Source: Arenibacter sp. ARW7G5Y1 (GTDB taxonomy: Bacteria; Bacteroidota; Bacteroidia; Flavobacteriales; Flavobacteriaceae). From it: DNA of 64,000 nucleotides. Made by a program: the position numbers and the translations under genes. The stretch spans positions 133,233 through 197,232 of the forward strand of contig NZ_QJJZ01000001.1 in the NCBI RefSeq assembly GCF_003201775.1, written 5' to 3'. Position 1 is the first letter of the stretch. The number at the start of each line of letters is the position of its first letter. Below the pieces are notes generated by a model. It was not told the DNA's origin, did not search any database, and worked only from the letters and a program-made list of their open reading frames with translations. This document shows positions 45,577 to 53,854 of the stretch, one piece after another.

Positions 45577-45918
45577 GTCCATGAATGGAAATAAATACCC
45601 ATTAATGTGGTATTTATGGAAAGGGAACCAATTGTTGGAAAAGAAATGGTAAAGAGCTCTTCACCTAAAATAATTAGGTTGAACCAAGCTTTGATAAATG
45701 GTAAGTGGCTAAAAGACAATTATGATATGAAACTAAAGACATTGAAATTCACCCAATAATTGGTGGGCTAGGTTCAAAATAACGCCCTTGGAAATTAGGT
45801 AGGGGCACTTGATTTTTAATCGTTTATACAATAGTTGGCCCCACAAATTTATTTTACTTTAAGTTATTCTATTGTTTTTCGACTAATACTCTTACTATCT
45901 CAATACAAGACAGACGGA
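45577..45918. other. Gene-free spacer before the LLM oxidoreductase
   Basis: Between the terminator and the LLM gene. It holds a 47-codon open frame at 45616-45759 without a recognisable domain or ribosome site (see rejected items) and no clear hairpin. A promoter for the LLM gene must lie here, but I could not place it. Confidence 0.4.
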
Positions 45919-46938
45919 ATGGAAGGGAAAATAGATACAGATTTAGGCAATATAAAATTTTCAGTTTTGGACTTGGTACCCGTAGCTCAAGGTGCAACAC
46001 CCTTACAGTCTATTCACAAGAGCCTGGAATTGGCTCAACATGCGGAAACTTTAGGCTTTGAGCGGTTTTGGATATCCGAACACCACAATATGGAAAGTTT
46101 GGTGAGTTCCGCCACGCCAATTTTAATAGGACATATTGCCCAGGGAACCAAAACCATCAGGGTAGGCTCCGGTGGAGTTATGTTACCCAATCACGCACCC
46201 CTAATTGTAGCGGAACAATTTGGTACCTTGGAGACACTTTATCCAGGAAGAATTGATCTAGGCTTGGGAAGGGCGCCAGGAACAGATCAACTAACGGCTA
46301 AAGCTTTAAGAAGAAATAGAACAGAGAACGTGCACGATTTTCCAAATGATATAGCCGAATTACAGACTTATTTTTCCAAGGAGAATAAAAATGCTGCGGT
46401 GAGGGCCATTCCCGGGGAGGGATTAAATGTGCCCTTGTATTTACTGGGCTCTAGTACTTTTAGTGCTCAATTGGCCGGATCCAAAGGGTTGCCATATGCT
46501 TTTGCGAGTCATTTTGCCCCTACACATTTACATGAGGCCTTAAGATTATACCATTACAATTTTGAACCTTCGGCACAATGTATTGCACCCTACACTATTG
46601 CCTGTGTTAACGTTATTGCCGCAGAAACCGATGAAAAGGCCAAACATTTGGAGACAAGCCTTCAGCAATTGGCTTTGGGAATTATTAGGAATACCAGAAA
46701 ACCATTGCCGCCACCGGTAAGGAGTATGGATGGTTTATGGCATGAGGTAGAAAAGGCCCAAATACAAATGATGATGTACTATAGTTTTGTAGGATCCAAG
46801 AAAACCATAAAAGCACAACTTTCAGATTTTATAGCAAATACCCAGGTCAATGAAATAATGGCGGTATCCCATATTTTTGATCATCAGGACCGCCTAAGGT
46901 CCTATGAAATTTTGAGTAGCCTTCTTAAAGATGAGTGA
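45919..46938 (+). CDS. LLM class flavin-dependent oxidoreductase (luciferase-like)
   Basis: A 339-residue cytosolic TIM-barrel flavoenzyme. It has FSVLDLVPVAQGATPLQSI at the N-terminus, GFERFWISEHHNMESLVSSA, the RVGSGGVMLPNHAPLIVAEQ segment and YPGRIDLGLGRAPGTDQ, all typical of the MsnO8-type LLM subgroup. FMN-dependent monooxygenase or reductase activity is known for the family; the substrate is not. ATG at 45919 (MEGKID) is preferred over an upstream frame start at 45835 that adds an unrelated hydrophobic stretch. It stands alone between two terminator/spacer regions and is not obviously linked to the next genes. Confidence 0.9.
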   Translation: MEGKIDTDLGNIKFSVLDLVPVAQGATPLQSIHKSLELAQHAETLGFERFWISEHHNMESLVSSATPILIGHIAQGTKTIRVGSGGVMLPNHAPLIVAEQFGTLETLYPGRIDLGLGRAPGTDQLTAKALRRNRTENVHDFPNDIAELQTYFSKENKNAAVRAIPGEGLNVPLYLLGSSTFSAQLAGSKGLPYAFASHFAPTHLHEALRLYHYNFEPSAQCIAPYTIACVNVIAAETDEKAKHLETSLQQLALGIIRNTRKPLPPPVRSMDGLWHEVEKAQIQMMMYYSFVGSKKTIKAQLSDFIANTQVNEIMAVSHIFDHQDRLRSYEILSSLLKDE

Positions 46939-47027
46939 ATTTGGTTTTGTAAAAGCCATATTTTTGGTATCATGAAGTCTGGATGACAAATTTTAACTAA
47001 TTTGTGGTTCTATTACATAAGTTATAA

Positions 47028-47756
47028 ATGTGGAAGAGGTTACATTTAATAATATGGTTGATGGGGCTTATATTGGCCTGCAAATCTGAAATACACAGTC
47101 AGGACAAAGTGCTCAAGGTCAAGGAAATTGAATATAACGGACAAGTTGGTTTGGAAAAGGTGTCCCAACTCTTGGAACAGTATGCCGCGTTGGAGCATGT
47201 GGATTTAATTAACTGGGATAAGTTTTCATACCACCCCGATGTAGATTTTAGGATAGCCCATAGCAATAATGCCATTTGGCTAAAATACTATGTTAGGGAA
47301 AAAAACATTTTGGCCAATGTTGAAGAGACCAATGGTCCTGTGGCCCGTGACAGTTGTGTGGAATTTTTCTTTGACCCCTTAGGGAATGGAAATTACTACA
47401 ATTTTGAGTTTAATTGTATAGGTACGGTTCATCTGGCTTATGGTCCCGGTAGAGGAAAGCGTCAATTTGTGGACCCCAAGACCATTGGGAATCTAATCCA
47501 AGTAGAAAGTTCTTTGGGAACCCAAACCTTTGCAGAAAAAACGGGCGACTTCACTTGGGAAATGACCATTATCATACCTGCTGAGATCCTGAACCATAAT
47601 CCTGAAATTAAATTAAAGGGCTTACAGAGTACTGCAAATTTTTATAAGTGTGGCGATGCTACTTCCCAACGCCATTATTTAACATGGAATCCGGTTGGAA
47701 CTGAAAAGCCGGATTATCACAGGCCAGAATTTTTTGGCCAATTAATTTTTCAATAA
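47028..47756 (+). CDS. Carbohydrate-binding family 9-like lipoprotein
   Basis: A 242-residue protein with signal MWKRLHLIIWLMGLILAC, lipobox Cys near residue 18. The mature part resembles the CBM9-like (carbohydrate family 9 binding domain-like) group: DFRIAHSNNAIWLKYYVREK, ARDSCVEFFFDPLGNGNYYN, FTWEMTIIIPAEIL and TWNPVGTEKPDYHRPEFFGQ are characteristic. No catalytic residues are expected; it probably binds a sugar near the enzymes encoded downstream. It is 330 bases upstream of the cytochrome-dehydrogenase gene, so co-transcription is uncertain. Confidence 0.85.
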   Translation: MWKRLHLIIWLMGLILACKSEIHSQDKVLKVKEIEYNGQVGLEKVSQLLEQYAALEHVDLINWDKFSYHPDVDFRIAHSNNAIWLKYYVREKNILANVEETNGPVARDSCVEFFFDPLGNGNYYNFEFNCIGTVHLAYGPGRGKRQFVDPKTIGNLIQVESSLGTQTFAEKTGDFTWEMTIIIPAEILNHNPEIKLKGLQSTANFYKCGDATSQRHYLTWNPVGTEKPDYHRPEFFGQLIFQ

Positions 47757-48086
47757 GCAATATCCGGGTGATTGTAGGTCACTTTGGGGAACAGCATATT
47801 TTGGAGAGATATTTTTTAAACTTTCAACAGAAACCGCACTTTTTTTTGATTTAGGCAATATAATTGTTAAATATTGGAAATAAAAAGGGAAATTTATCCA
47901 AAGTATTATTAAATTTAAGATGTGTACGAACACATCCTAAAGAGTTAACGGCAGGATCTACATGCAGGCCGAGGATGTTATTATAGGGTAAAACAAGAGT
48001 TCCCGTCCATACATAGGGATTAATAGGGATTTTGCAAAATTGCCCATTTTGGAGAGTCAATCACTGGTTTATAAATTACATAATCA
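47757..48086. other. 330-base spacer, no gene seen
   Basis: AT-rich spacer between the CBM9-like gene and the dehydrogenase gene, with no convincing hairpin or reading frame. A promoter for the four-gene run 48087-52981 would be expected here but is not identifiable with confidence. Confidence 0.3.
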
Positions 48087-49805
48087 ATGCCCATTTCCCC
48101 GCGAATCAAAAAATTAATTTTTTGTGTTGTGCCTATTTTGACTTTGGTGCAATGTGAATTACAACCATCCCGTGGGGGCCTTTTTTTACCTGAAGGCTTT
48201 AAAGCGGTTGTGGTCGTAGACAGTATAGAGGAAAGGGTGAGGCATATTGCGGTATCAGATGAGGGGCTACTATATGGTAAACTAAGAAATTCCAATGAAA
48301 AGGGAGGTATAGTTGTAATTCAGGATAAAAATAATGATGGCAGGGCAGATGTGATAGAAAAATTTGGGGCATATCGTTCGCTACAAAAACGGAGTTATTC
48401 CACGGCTATGAGGATTTATAATGGCTACCTATATTTTAGTTCGGAATTGGTCATTTATCGCTATAAATTAAAACCGGGAACATTAATACCTGAAGGGGAA
48501 ATGGAAATTGTAATGACCGATGATCATGGACATGGCAAGCACGAGCATATAGGAAAGCCCATTGCTTTTGATAATGAGGGCCATATGTATGTGCCTTTTG
48601 GAGCTCCATCCAACGCTTGTCAAAACCCTAAAAGAACCCCTAGGGCTCCAGGTATGGACCCATGCCCACAACTGGAGGATCATGGAGGTGTTTGGCGTTT
48701 CGATGCCAACAAGTTGGGCCAGACCCAAAAGGATGGATACAAATATGCCACAGGGATACGCAGTGTAGTGGCAATGGATTGGAATTCGGAGGATGGTAAC
48801 CTATATATAGTGATGCACGGTCGGGACGATTTAAATAGACTGTTTTCAAATATTTATTCCGGTTGGGATAGCGCCATGCTCCCTTCCGAAGAATTTATAA
48901 GAGTAACGGAAGGTTCAGACTTTGGCTGGCCTTATTGTTATTATGATCAAATACAGGAAAAGAAAGTACTGTCGCCCGAATATGGAGGCGATGGCAAAAT
49001 AGTTGGAAGATGTAAGGACTTTGATGATCCCATAATGGGCTTTCCAGGGCACTGGGCACCCAACGATTTGGTTTTTTATGATGGGGATAAGTTGCCAAAC
49101 CGGTATAAAAATGGAGCTTTTATAGCCTTTCATGGATCTACCAATAGGGCGCCTTACCCCCAATCTGGATATTTTGTTGGATTTGTTCCGTTCAAAGACG
49201 GTAAGCCTTCAGGCGATTGGGAAGTTTTTGCGGATGGTTTCGCCGTAGTTGATACCATCGCCAGCGTTAACGATGCCAAATACAGGCCTATGGGTATTGC
49301 TTTTGGGGAAGACGGTAGTATGTATATTTCAGATTCGGTTAAAGGTAAGATATGGAAGATCGTTTTTGAGGGTGATAAAGATAATTTCGGTCAGGAGCAA
49401 TTAGCGGAAATGGAAAAAAGAAAATTATTATCCCACATTAGAACACCGGATGAAATTAAGGATAACCTTATGCCCAAACAATTCACTGGTGCACAAAAGA
49501 CCTATTACACCTATTGCAGTCCCTGCCATCAAAAGGATGGTAAAGGGGCAACAGGTAGGTTTCCAACACTCAACGGAACAGATTGGGTAACCGGGGATAA
49601 GGAAAGGCTAATAAATATTGTTTTAAAAGGTATGGAAGGTTCCATTGTAGTAAATGATGAGGTCTTTAATGGGGTAATGCCACAGCATAGTTTTTTGAGT
49701 GATGCGGAGATAGCGGATCTGCTTACTTATTTAAGATCAAATTTTGGAAATGATGCCGATGCGGTTACCGAAAAAGAAGTCTCAAACTTAAGAATGGGCT
49801 TATAG
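48087..49805 (+). CDS. Exported sorbosone-dehydrogenase-like propeller with C-terminal cytochrome c
   Basis: A 572-residue lipoprotein (signal about residues 1-22, LTLVQC lipobox). The beta-propeller part (about 30-440) has FLPEGFKAVVV, NDGRADVI, GKHEHIGKPIAFDNEGHMY, YKYATGIRSVVAMDW, VTEGSDFGWPYCYYD and RPMGIAFGEDGSMYISDS, as in L-sorbosone/PQQ-dependent aldose dehydrogenases. The C-terminal cytochrome c domain carries CSPCHQKDGKGATGRFPTL with the heme motif CSPCH and a distal Met in MPQHSFLSD. Electrons from substrate oxidation can thus pass to the heme. Its place before a deacetylase, a PLP lyase and RidA fits oxidation of an amino sugar to its aldonate; this is inference. Confidence 0.85.
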   Translation: MPISPRIKKLIFCVVPILTLVQCELQPSRGGLFLPEGFKAVVVVDSIEERVRHIAVSDEGLLYGKLRNSNEKGGIVVIQDKNNDGRADVIEKFGAYRSLQKRSYSTAMRIYNGYLYFSSELVIYRYKLKPGTLIPEGEMEIVMTDDHGHGKHEHIGKPIAFDNEGHMYVPFGAPSNACQNPKRTPRAPGMDPCPQLEDHGGVWRFDANKLGQTQKDGYKYATGIRSVVAMDWNSEDGNLYIVMHGRDDLNRLFSNIYSGWDSAMLPSEEFIRVTEGSDFGWPYCYYDQIQEKKVLSPEYGGDGKIVGRCKDFDDPIMGFPGHWAPNDLVFYDGDKLPNRYKNGAFIAFHGSTNRAPYPQSGYFVGFVPFKDGKPSGDWEVFADGFAVVDTIASVNDAKYRPMGIAFGEDGSMYISDSVKGKIWKIVFEGDKDNFGQEQLAEMEKRKLLSHIRTPDEIKDNLMPKQFTGAQKTYYTYCSPCHQKDGKGATGRFPTLNGTDWVTGDKERLINIVLKGMEGSIVVNDEVFNGVMPQHSFLSDAEIADLLTYLRSNFGNDADAVTEKEVSNLRMGL

Positions 49806-49849
49806 GATTTCGCACCATTAATATCAAAGATTAAATAATAATTGAAAAA

Positions 49850-51103
49850 ATGAAAAATATGCTAAAAAAACAGATTTGGGCCATTGTTTTATTGTTGTTG
49901 ACAACTATTTCGCTTAGGGCGCAGGATTACGACATCTTGGTTAAAGGTGGGCATGTGGTAGACACAAAGAACAATTTGGACCACGTAATGGATGTAGCCA
50001 TAAAAGATGGAAAAATTGCAAAAGTCCATTCCAAAATTCCCGAAAACCAAGCCAGATCGGTGATTGATGCCCAAGGGTTAATTGTTGCTCCCGGACTCTT
50101 GGATATTCACGGACACAATTTTTTTGGGACCGAGGAGGATGCGTACTTGAGCAATAGTTTTAGTGCTTTGCCCCCTGATGGATTTACCTTTAGGAGTGGC
50201 GTTACCACTATTGTTGATGTAGGTGGTGCCGGTTGGAAGAATTTTAAAACTTTTAAGGCACAGACGATAGATAACTCAAAAACACGGGTATTGTCTTTCT
50301 TAAATATTATAGGATCGGGCATGAAGGGAGGTGCCATTGAGCAAAATATAGAGGATATGAATCCTAAAATGACGGCCTTTGTTGCCTCCCAGCACAAGGG
50401 GACCATAGTGGGGGTAAAATTGGCCCATTATAGTGGTTTTGATTGGGAACCTGTACATAGGGTGGTGGCAGCGGGTACCATGGCCGATATCCCGGTTATG
50501 ATCGATTTTGGAGGTAGTGAACCGGAGTTGTCCTTGGAAACATTGCTCATGGAAAAACTTCGCCCAGGAGATATTTTTACCCATGCCTATGCCCATGTAC
50601 AAGGTAGGACCCCTGTGGTGGATGAAAATGGCAAGGTAAGGAAGTATGTCTTTGAGGCTCAAAAACGAGGGGTCATATTTGATGTTGGCCATGGTGGTGG
50701 CAGCTTTGTGTTTGAGCAAGCCGTACCAGCCGTTAAGCAAGGTTTTTTACCTAATTCGATAAGCACGGACCTTCATACCGGAAGTATGAACGGGGGAATG
50801 AAGGATATCCTCAATATAATGTCGAAATTTCTCAATATGGGCATGCCGGTAAAGCAGGTAATTGAATGTGCAACCTGGAATCCGGCACAGTATATTAAAC
50901 GCACGGATTTGGGACATTTGACAGTTGGGGCCGTGGCAGACCTAACAATTCTAAACCTGCGAAAAGGGAATTTTGGGTTTATTGATACACAGGGGAAAAA
51001 AATAATGGGCAATCAAAAATTGGAATGTGAGCTGACCCTAAGGGAGGGGGATGTGGTTTGGGATCTTAATGGTATTTCCAGACCAATGTGGAATGCGAAG
51101 TAA
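49850..51103 (+). CDS. Exported amidohydrolase/deacetylase family metallohydrolase
   Basis: A 417-residue protein with a Sec signal (about 1-25, ending LRAQ). The amidohydrolase fold has the metal motif HGH at His87-His89 (LLDIHGHNFFG), a probable carboxylated Lys in IVGVKLAHYSG, His ligands in THAYAHVQG and DVGHGGGSF, and the catalytic Asp in STDLHTGS. The closing LTVGAVADLTIL strand is a typical amidohydrolase C-terminus. Homologues are annotated as deacetylases and are often next to SelA-like PLP enzymes, as here. It should remove an acyl group from an N-acyl substrate. The exported location is unusual for this family. It is 52 bases before the PLP-enzyme gene. Confidence 0.9.
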   Translation: MKNMLKKQIWAIVLLLLTTISLRAQDYDILVKGGHVVDTKNNLDHVMDVAIKDGKIAKVHSKIPENQARSVIDAQGLIVAPGLLDIHGHNFFGTEEDAYLSNSFSALPPDGFTFRSGVTTIVDVGGAGWKNFKTFKAQTIDNSKTRVLSFLNIIGSGMKGGAIEQNIEDMNPKMTAFVASQHKGTIVGVKLAHYSGFDWEPVHRVVAAGTMADIPVMIDFGGSEPELSLETLLMEKLRPGDIFTHAYAHVQGRTPVVDENGKVRKYVFEAQKRGVIFDVGHGGGSFVFEQAVPAVKQGFLPNSISTDLHTGSMNGGMKDILNIMSKFLNMGMPVKQVIECATWNPAQYIKRTDLGHLTVGAVADLTILNLRKGNFGFIDTQGKKIMGNQKLECELTLREGDVVWDLNGISRPMWNAK

Positions 51104-51155
51104 GCCCAGATATGGGAAATGCATTTAATTGGATTAATCTATAAAAAAATAAGTT

Positions 51156-52370
51156 ATGCTTAGTAGGAGAAAATTATTAAAAACGCTATCCAGTGTTCCT
51201 GTGATGGGAGGATTGGTAGGTACTGGAATGTTAACACCACAATTGCTCGGCGCCTCAGTTACCCAACCGGCGAAACGGAATTTTTTCAAGGAGCTGGGGA
51301 TACGTACATTTATCAATGCAGCCGGAACCTATACTTCCATGACCGGATCCCTAATGTCCGAAGAGGTTACATCGGCCATCGTATTTGGCGCAACGGAATA
51401 TGTAGATTTGGATGAGCTACAGGACAAGGTGGGTGAAAGAATAGCGGAATTGTTACAGTGCGAATATGCCACGGTATCCTCTGGAGCCTTCGGTGCCATG
51501 TCCATTGGGCTGGCAGGGGTAATCTCTGGAACGGACTCCGAAATCGCCGCCCAACTCCCGGATACTACAGGACTAAAACACGAGGTAATAATACAGGAAG
51601 GCCATAATATTGGTTATACCCATGCCCTTTTAAACGTTGGCGCCAAAATAGTCGTTGTTAAATCGAAAAAGGAAATGGAGAAGGCCATTAACAAAAATAC
51701 GGCAATGCTCTGGTTTTTGAATGCCAATACCGACAATGGGGAAATTAAGTATGAGGAGTTCATAGCTATTGGAAAAAGGCACAACATTCCAACCTTTATT
51801 GATTGTGCCGCAGACGTACCCCCAGTGGAGAACTTATTCAAGTTTACCAAGATGGGGTTCGATTTAGTGGCATTTTCAGGAGGAAAAGGAATTAGAGGGC
51901 CTCAGAGTGCCGGATTATTGTTGGGAAAAAGAGATCTCATTAAAGCGGCAAGAATACATACCCCTCCACGTGGAAGTACTATTGGCAGGGGGATGAAAGT
52001 AAATAAGGAAGAAGTTCTAGGGATGCTGGTAGCCTTGGAAATGTATTTGGCCAAGGATCATCAAAAGGAATGGGAACTTTGGGAAAATCAAATTAGATTA
52101 ATTAGCGACAGCGCCCTATCCGTAAAAGGTGTGCAGACAGAAATACACGTGCCACCTTATGCGAATCATGTTCCTTCCCTACGAATTAAATGGGATAGCA
52201 ATTTAGTTAAGATTAGTCCGGAGGAAGCCCGAAAAAAGCTAATGGAAGGGCACCCTGCCATAGCAACGGTGGGCGACAAGGAAACTATAGGCATAACTAC
52301 CTGGATGATGGATCCGGGCCAGGAAAGAATAGTAGCCAAGCGCCTTAAGGAGGTGTTGGTAAAAGTATAA
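51156..52370 (+). CDS. Tat-exported SelA/DgaE-like PLP-dependent lyase
   Basis: A 404-residue fold-type I PLP enzyme related to selenocysteine synthase and to D-glucosaminate-6-phosphate ammonia-lyase (DgaE). The N-terminus MLSRRKLLKTLSSV with a following hydrophobic stretch is a twin-arginine signal. Core motifs are RTFINAAGTYTSMTGS, CEYATVSSGAFGAMSIGLAG, DCAADVPPVENL and FSGGKGIRGPQSAG, with PLP Lys at residue 244. Tat export allows a folded, cofactor-loaded enzyme to reach the periplasm. SelA proper acts on seryl-tRNA in the cytosol, so this export argues against that function and for small-molecule ammonia elimination. It lies 29 bases before a RidA lipoprotein gene. Confidence 0.9.
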   Translation: MLSRRKLLKTLSSVPVMGGLVGTGMLTPQLLGASVTQPAKRNFFKELGIRTFINAAGTYTSMTGSLMSEEVTSAIVFGATEYVDLDELQDKVGERIAELLQCEYATVSSGAFGAMSIGLAGVISGTDSEIAAQLPDTTGLKHEVIIQEGHNIGYTHALLNVGAKIVVVKSKKEMEKAINKNTAMLWFLNANTDNGEIKYEEFIAIGKRHNIPTFIDCAADVPPVENLFKFTKMGFDLVAFSGGKGIRGPQSAGLLLGKRDLIKAARIHTPPRGSTIGRGMKVNKEEVLGMLVALEMYLAKDHQKEWELWENQIRLISDSALSVKGVQTEIHVPPYANHVPSLRIKWDSNLVKISPEEARKKLMEGHPAIATVGDKETIGITTWMMDPGQERIVAKRLKEVLVKV

Positions 52371-52399
52371 TAAATAGAAATTATTTTTAAGGAAAGCGT

Positions 52400-52981
52400 A
52401 TGAATTACAAGTATTTTTTAGTCCCATTAATGGCTCTAATGTGCCTTTCGTGTAACACAAAAAATGAAAATGAAGTGACATCGGTTGAAGTGGAAACACC
52501 AGCAATTCCAGTGGACTATAACCCAGAGGAGAAACTTAAGGAACTGGGTATAACCTTAATGGAGGCCAGTGCACCAGTAGCCAATTATGTAAATGCCGTT
52601 CGCTCTGGAAATCTAATTTTTCTTTCGGGAAAGGGGCCCTTGCAAAGTAATGGGGAAAATATTCAGGGCAAGGTAGGGACAGACTTGACCATAGAGGAAG
52701 GTTATGAGGCCGCTCGTATTACGGGGATTAATCAATTGTCCGTGTTAAAATCAGAATTGGGAAACTTAAATAAGGTAGTTAGGGTGGTCAAGGTCTTAGG
52801 TATGGTAAATGCAGGGCCGGATTTTGCAGACCATCCCAAAGTCATCAATGGATATTCAGATTTAATGGTGGCTGTATTTGGAGATAAGGGAAAGCACGCC
52901 CGTGCCGCTGTAGGTATGGGATCCCTTCCCGGGAATATTGCCGTGGAGATCGAAATGATCGTAGAGGTAATGCCCGACTGA
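52400..52981 (+). CDS. RidA-family lipoprotein (exported enamine/imine deaminase-like)
   Basis: A 193-residue protein. MNYKYFLVPLMALMCLSC is a lipoprotein signal; the Cys is residue 18. The RidA/YjgF domain covers about 60-193: NYVNAVRSGNLIFLSGKGPL, GINQLSVLKSELGNLNKVVR, and HARAAVGMGSLPGN followed by IAVEIEM. Arg168 and Glu183 are 15 residues apart, the same spacing as the imine-binding Arg105 and Glu120 of E. coli RidA, so activity is probably retained. RidA normally works in the cytosol on enamine/imine products of PLP enzymes. Its location next to an exported PLP lyase suggests that it clears the imine in the same compartment. Confidence 0.9.
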   Translation: MNYKYFLVPLMALMCLSCNTKNENEVTSVEVETPAIPVDYNPEEKLKELGITLMEASAPVANYVNAVRSGNLIFLSGKGPLQSNGENIQGKVGTDLTIEEGYEAARITGINQLSVLKSELGNLNKVVRVVKVLGMVNAGPDFADHPKVINGYSDLMVAVFGDKGKHARAAVGMGSLPGNIAVEIEMIVEVMPD

Positions 52982-53223
52982 CAATGATACCAAAATTCAG
53001 TATTTCTTGTTTTCAATCATCACAATGCAATCTGCCTTGGATGCCTATTGAGATATTTAGGAACCGGAAGTAACTACCTTTTGTAGCAAAAACTCTAGGA
53101 ATGCTTGTGAATTCCCCTTTTCAGCTGTGGAAGGGGAAAATTGTTATATTTATATATGATAGTTTTGTGGTAAAGTCAGCAACCAAAAGGTTGTGCTAAA
53201 CCCAAATTTCAAATCTTTGACAG

Positions 53224-53787
53224 ATGAAAAAACTTCTAATCAAAAATATGGTTTGCGATAGATGTAAAACCCTTTTGGCACAGGAGTTCTCCAAGGTAGG
53301 GATTACCATTTTATCTATAAAATTAGTAGAGATCGTTTATGAGGAAAACGCAAATATTAATGATGCCTTAATAGAAGGTATACTAAATAACAATGGCTTC
53401 GAATTGGTTAAGGATACATCGGATATGATCCTTGAAAACATTAAAATCGAATTAATTAATACGATCAATAACGGAGAAAATGATATAGCAGAAAACATGT
53501 CCACCTACTTGTCCAAAAAATTAAACAAGGATTACTCTATCCTTAGTAAAATGTTCAGTAAAAAGGAAGGTGTAACCATTGAGAAATATTATATCGATCT
53601 AAAAATTGAAAGGGCAAAGGAACTCATCCAAATGAATGAACTCAATTTTTCAGAAATAGGGTACACCTTGAATTATAGGAACAGTAGCCATTTGGCCTCA
53701 CAGTTTAAGTCGGTCACCGGCATGTCTATGGGAGCGTATAAAAAATTACAACAATGGGATAGAAAACCGCTGGACAAAATTATGTAA
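53224..53787 (+). CDS. HMA-AraC fusion transcriptional regulator
   Basis: A 187-residue protein. The N-terminal 65 residues resemble a heavy-metal-associated domain with the ligand motif MVCDRC and the ferredoxin-like strand pattern. The C-terminal part (about 85-180) is an AraC helix-turn-helix domain with IERAKELIQMNELNFSEIGY, TLNYRNSSHLASQFKSVTGM and GAYKKL. A direct metal-sensing fusion of this type is a frequent neighbour of copper ATPases in Bacteroidota. It is 67 bases upstream of the ATPase gene and probably controls it. DNA-binding and copper dependence are inferred from domain content. Confidence 0.88.
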   Translation: MKKLLIKNMVCDRCKTLLAQEFSKVGITILSIKLVEIVYEENANINDALIEGILNNNGFELVKDTSDMILENIKIELINTINNGENDIAENMSTYLSKKLNKDYSILSKMFSKKEGVTIEKYYIDLKIERAKELIQMNELNFSEIGYTLNYRNSSHLASQFKSVTGMSMGAYKKLQQWDRKPLDKIM

Positions 53788-53854
53788 GGAATCTCCATAA
53801 TTCTAAAAAGTGTTCCGTGTCAATATGACTATTTTTACTTAAGAATTAAAATGT

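Noticed and set aside
45616..45759. 47-codon open frame in the spacer before the LLM gene
   Set aside because: No recognisable domain, hydrophobic segment or ribosome site; length is within chance for AT-rich spacer, so not listed as a gene.
53070..53087. Possible fourth operator, GTAAC-N8-GTAGC, before the HMA-AraC gene
   Set aside because: The spacer is 8 bases instead of 4, and the TGTG flank of the other three sites is missing.
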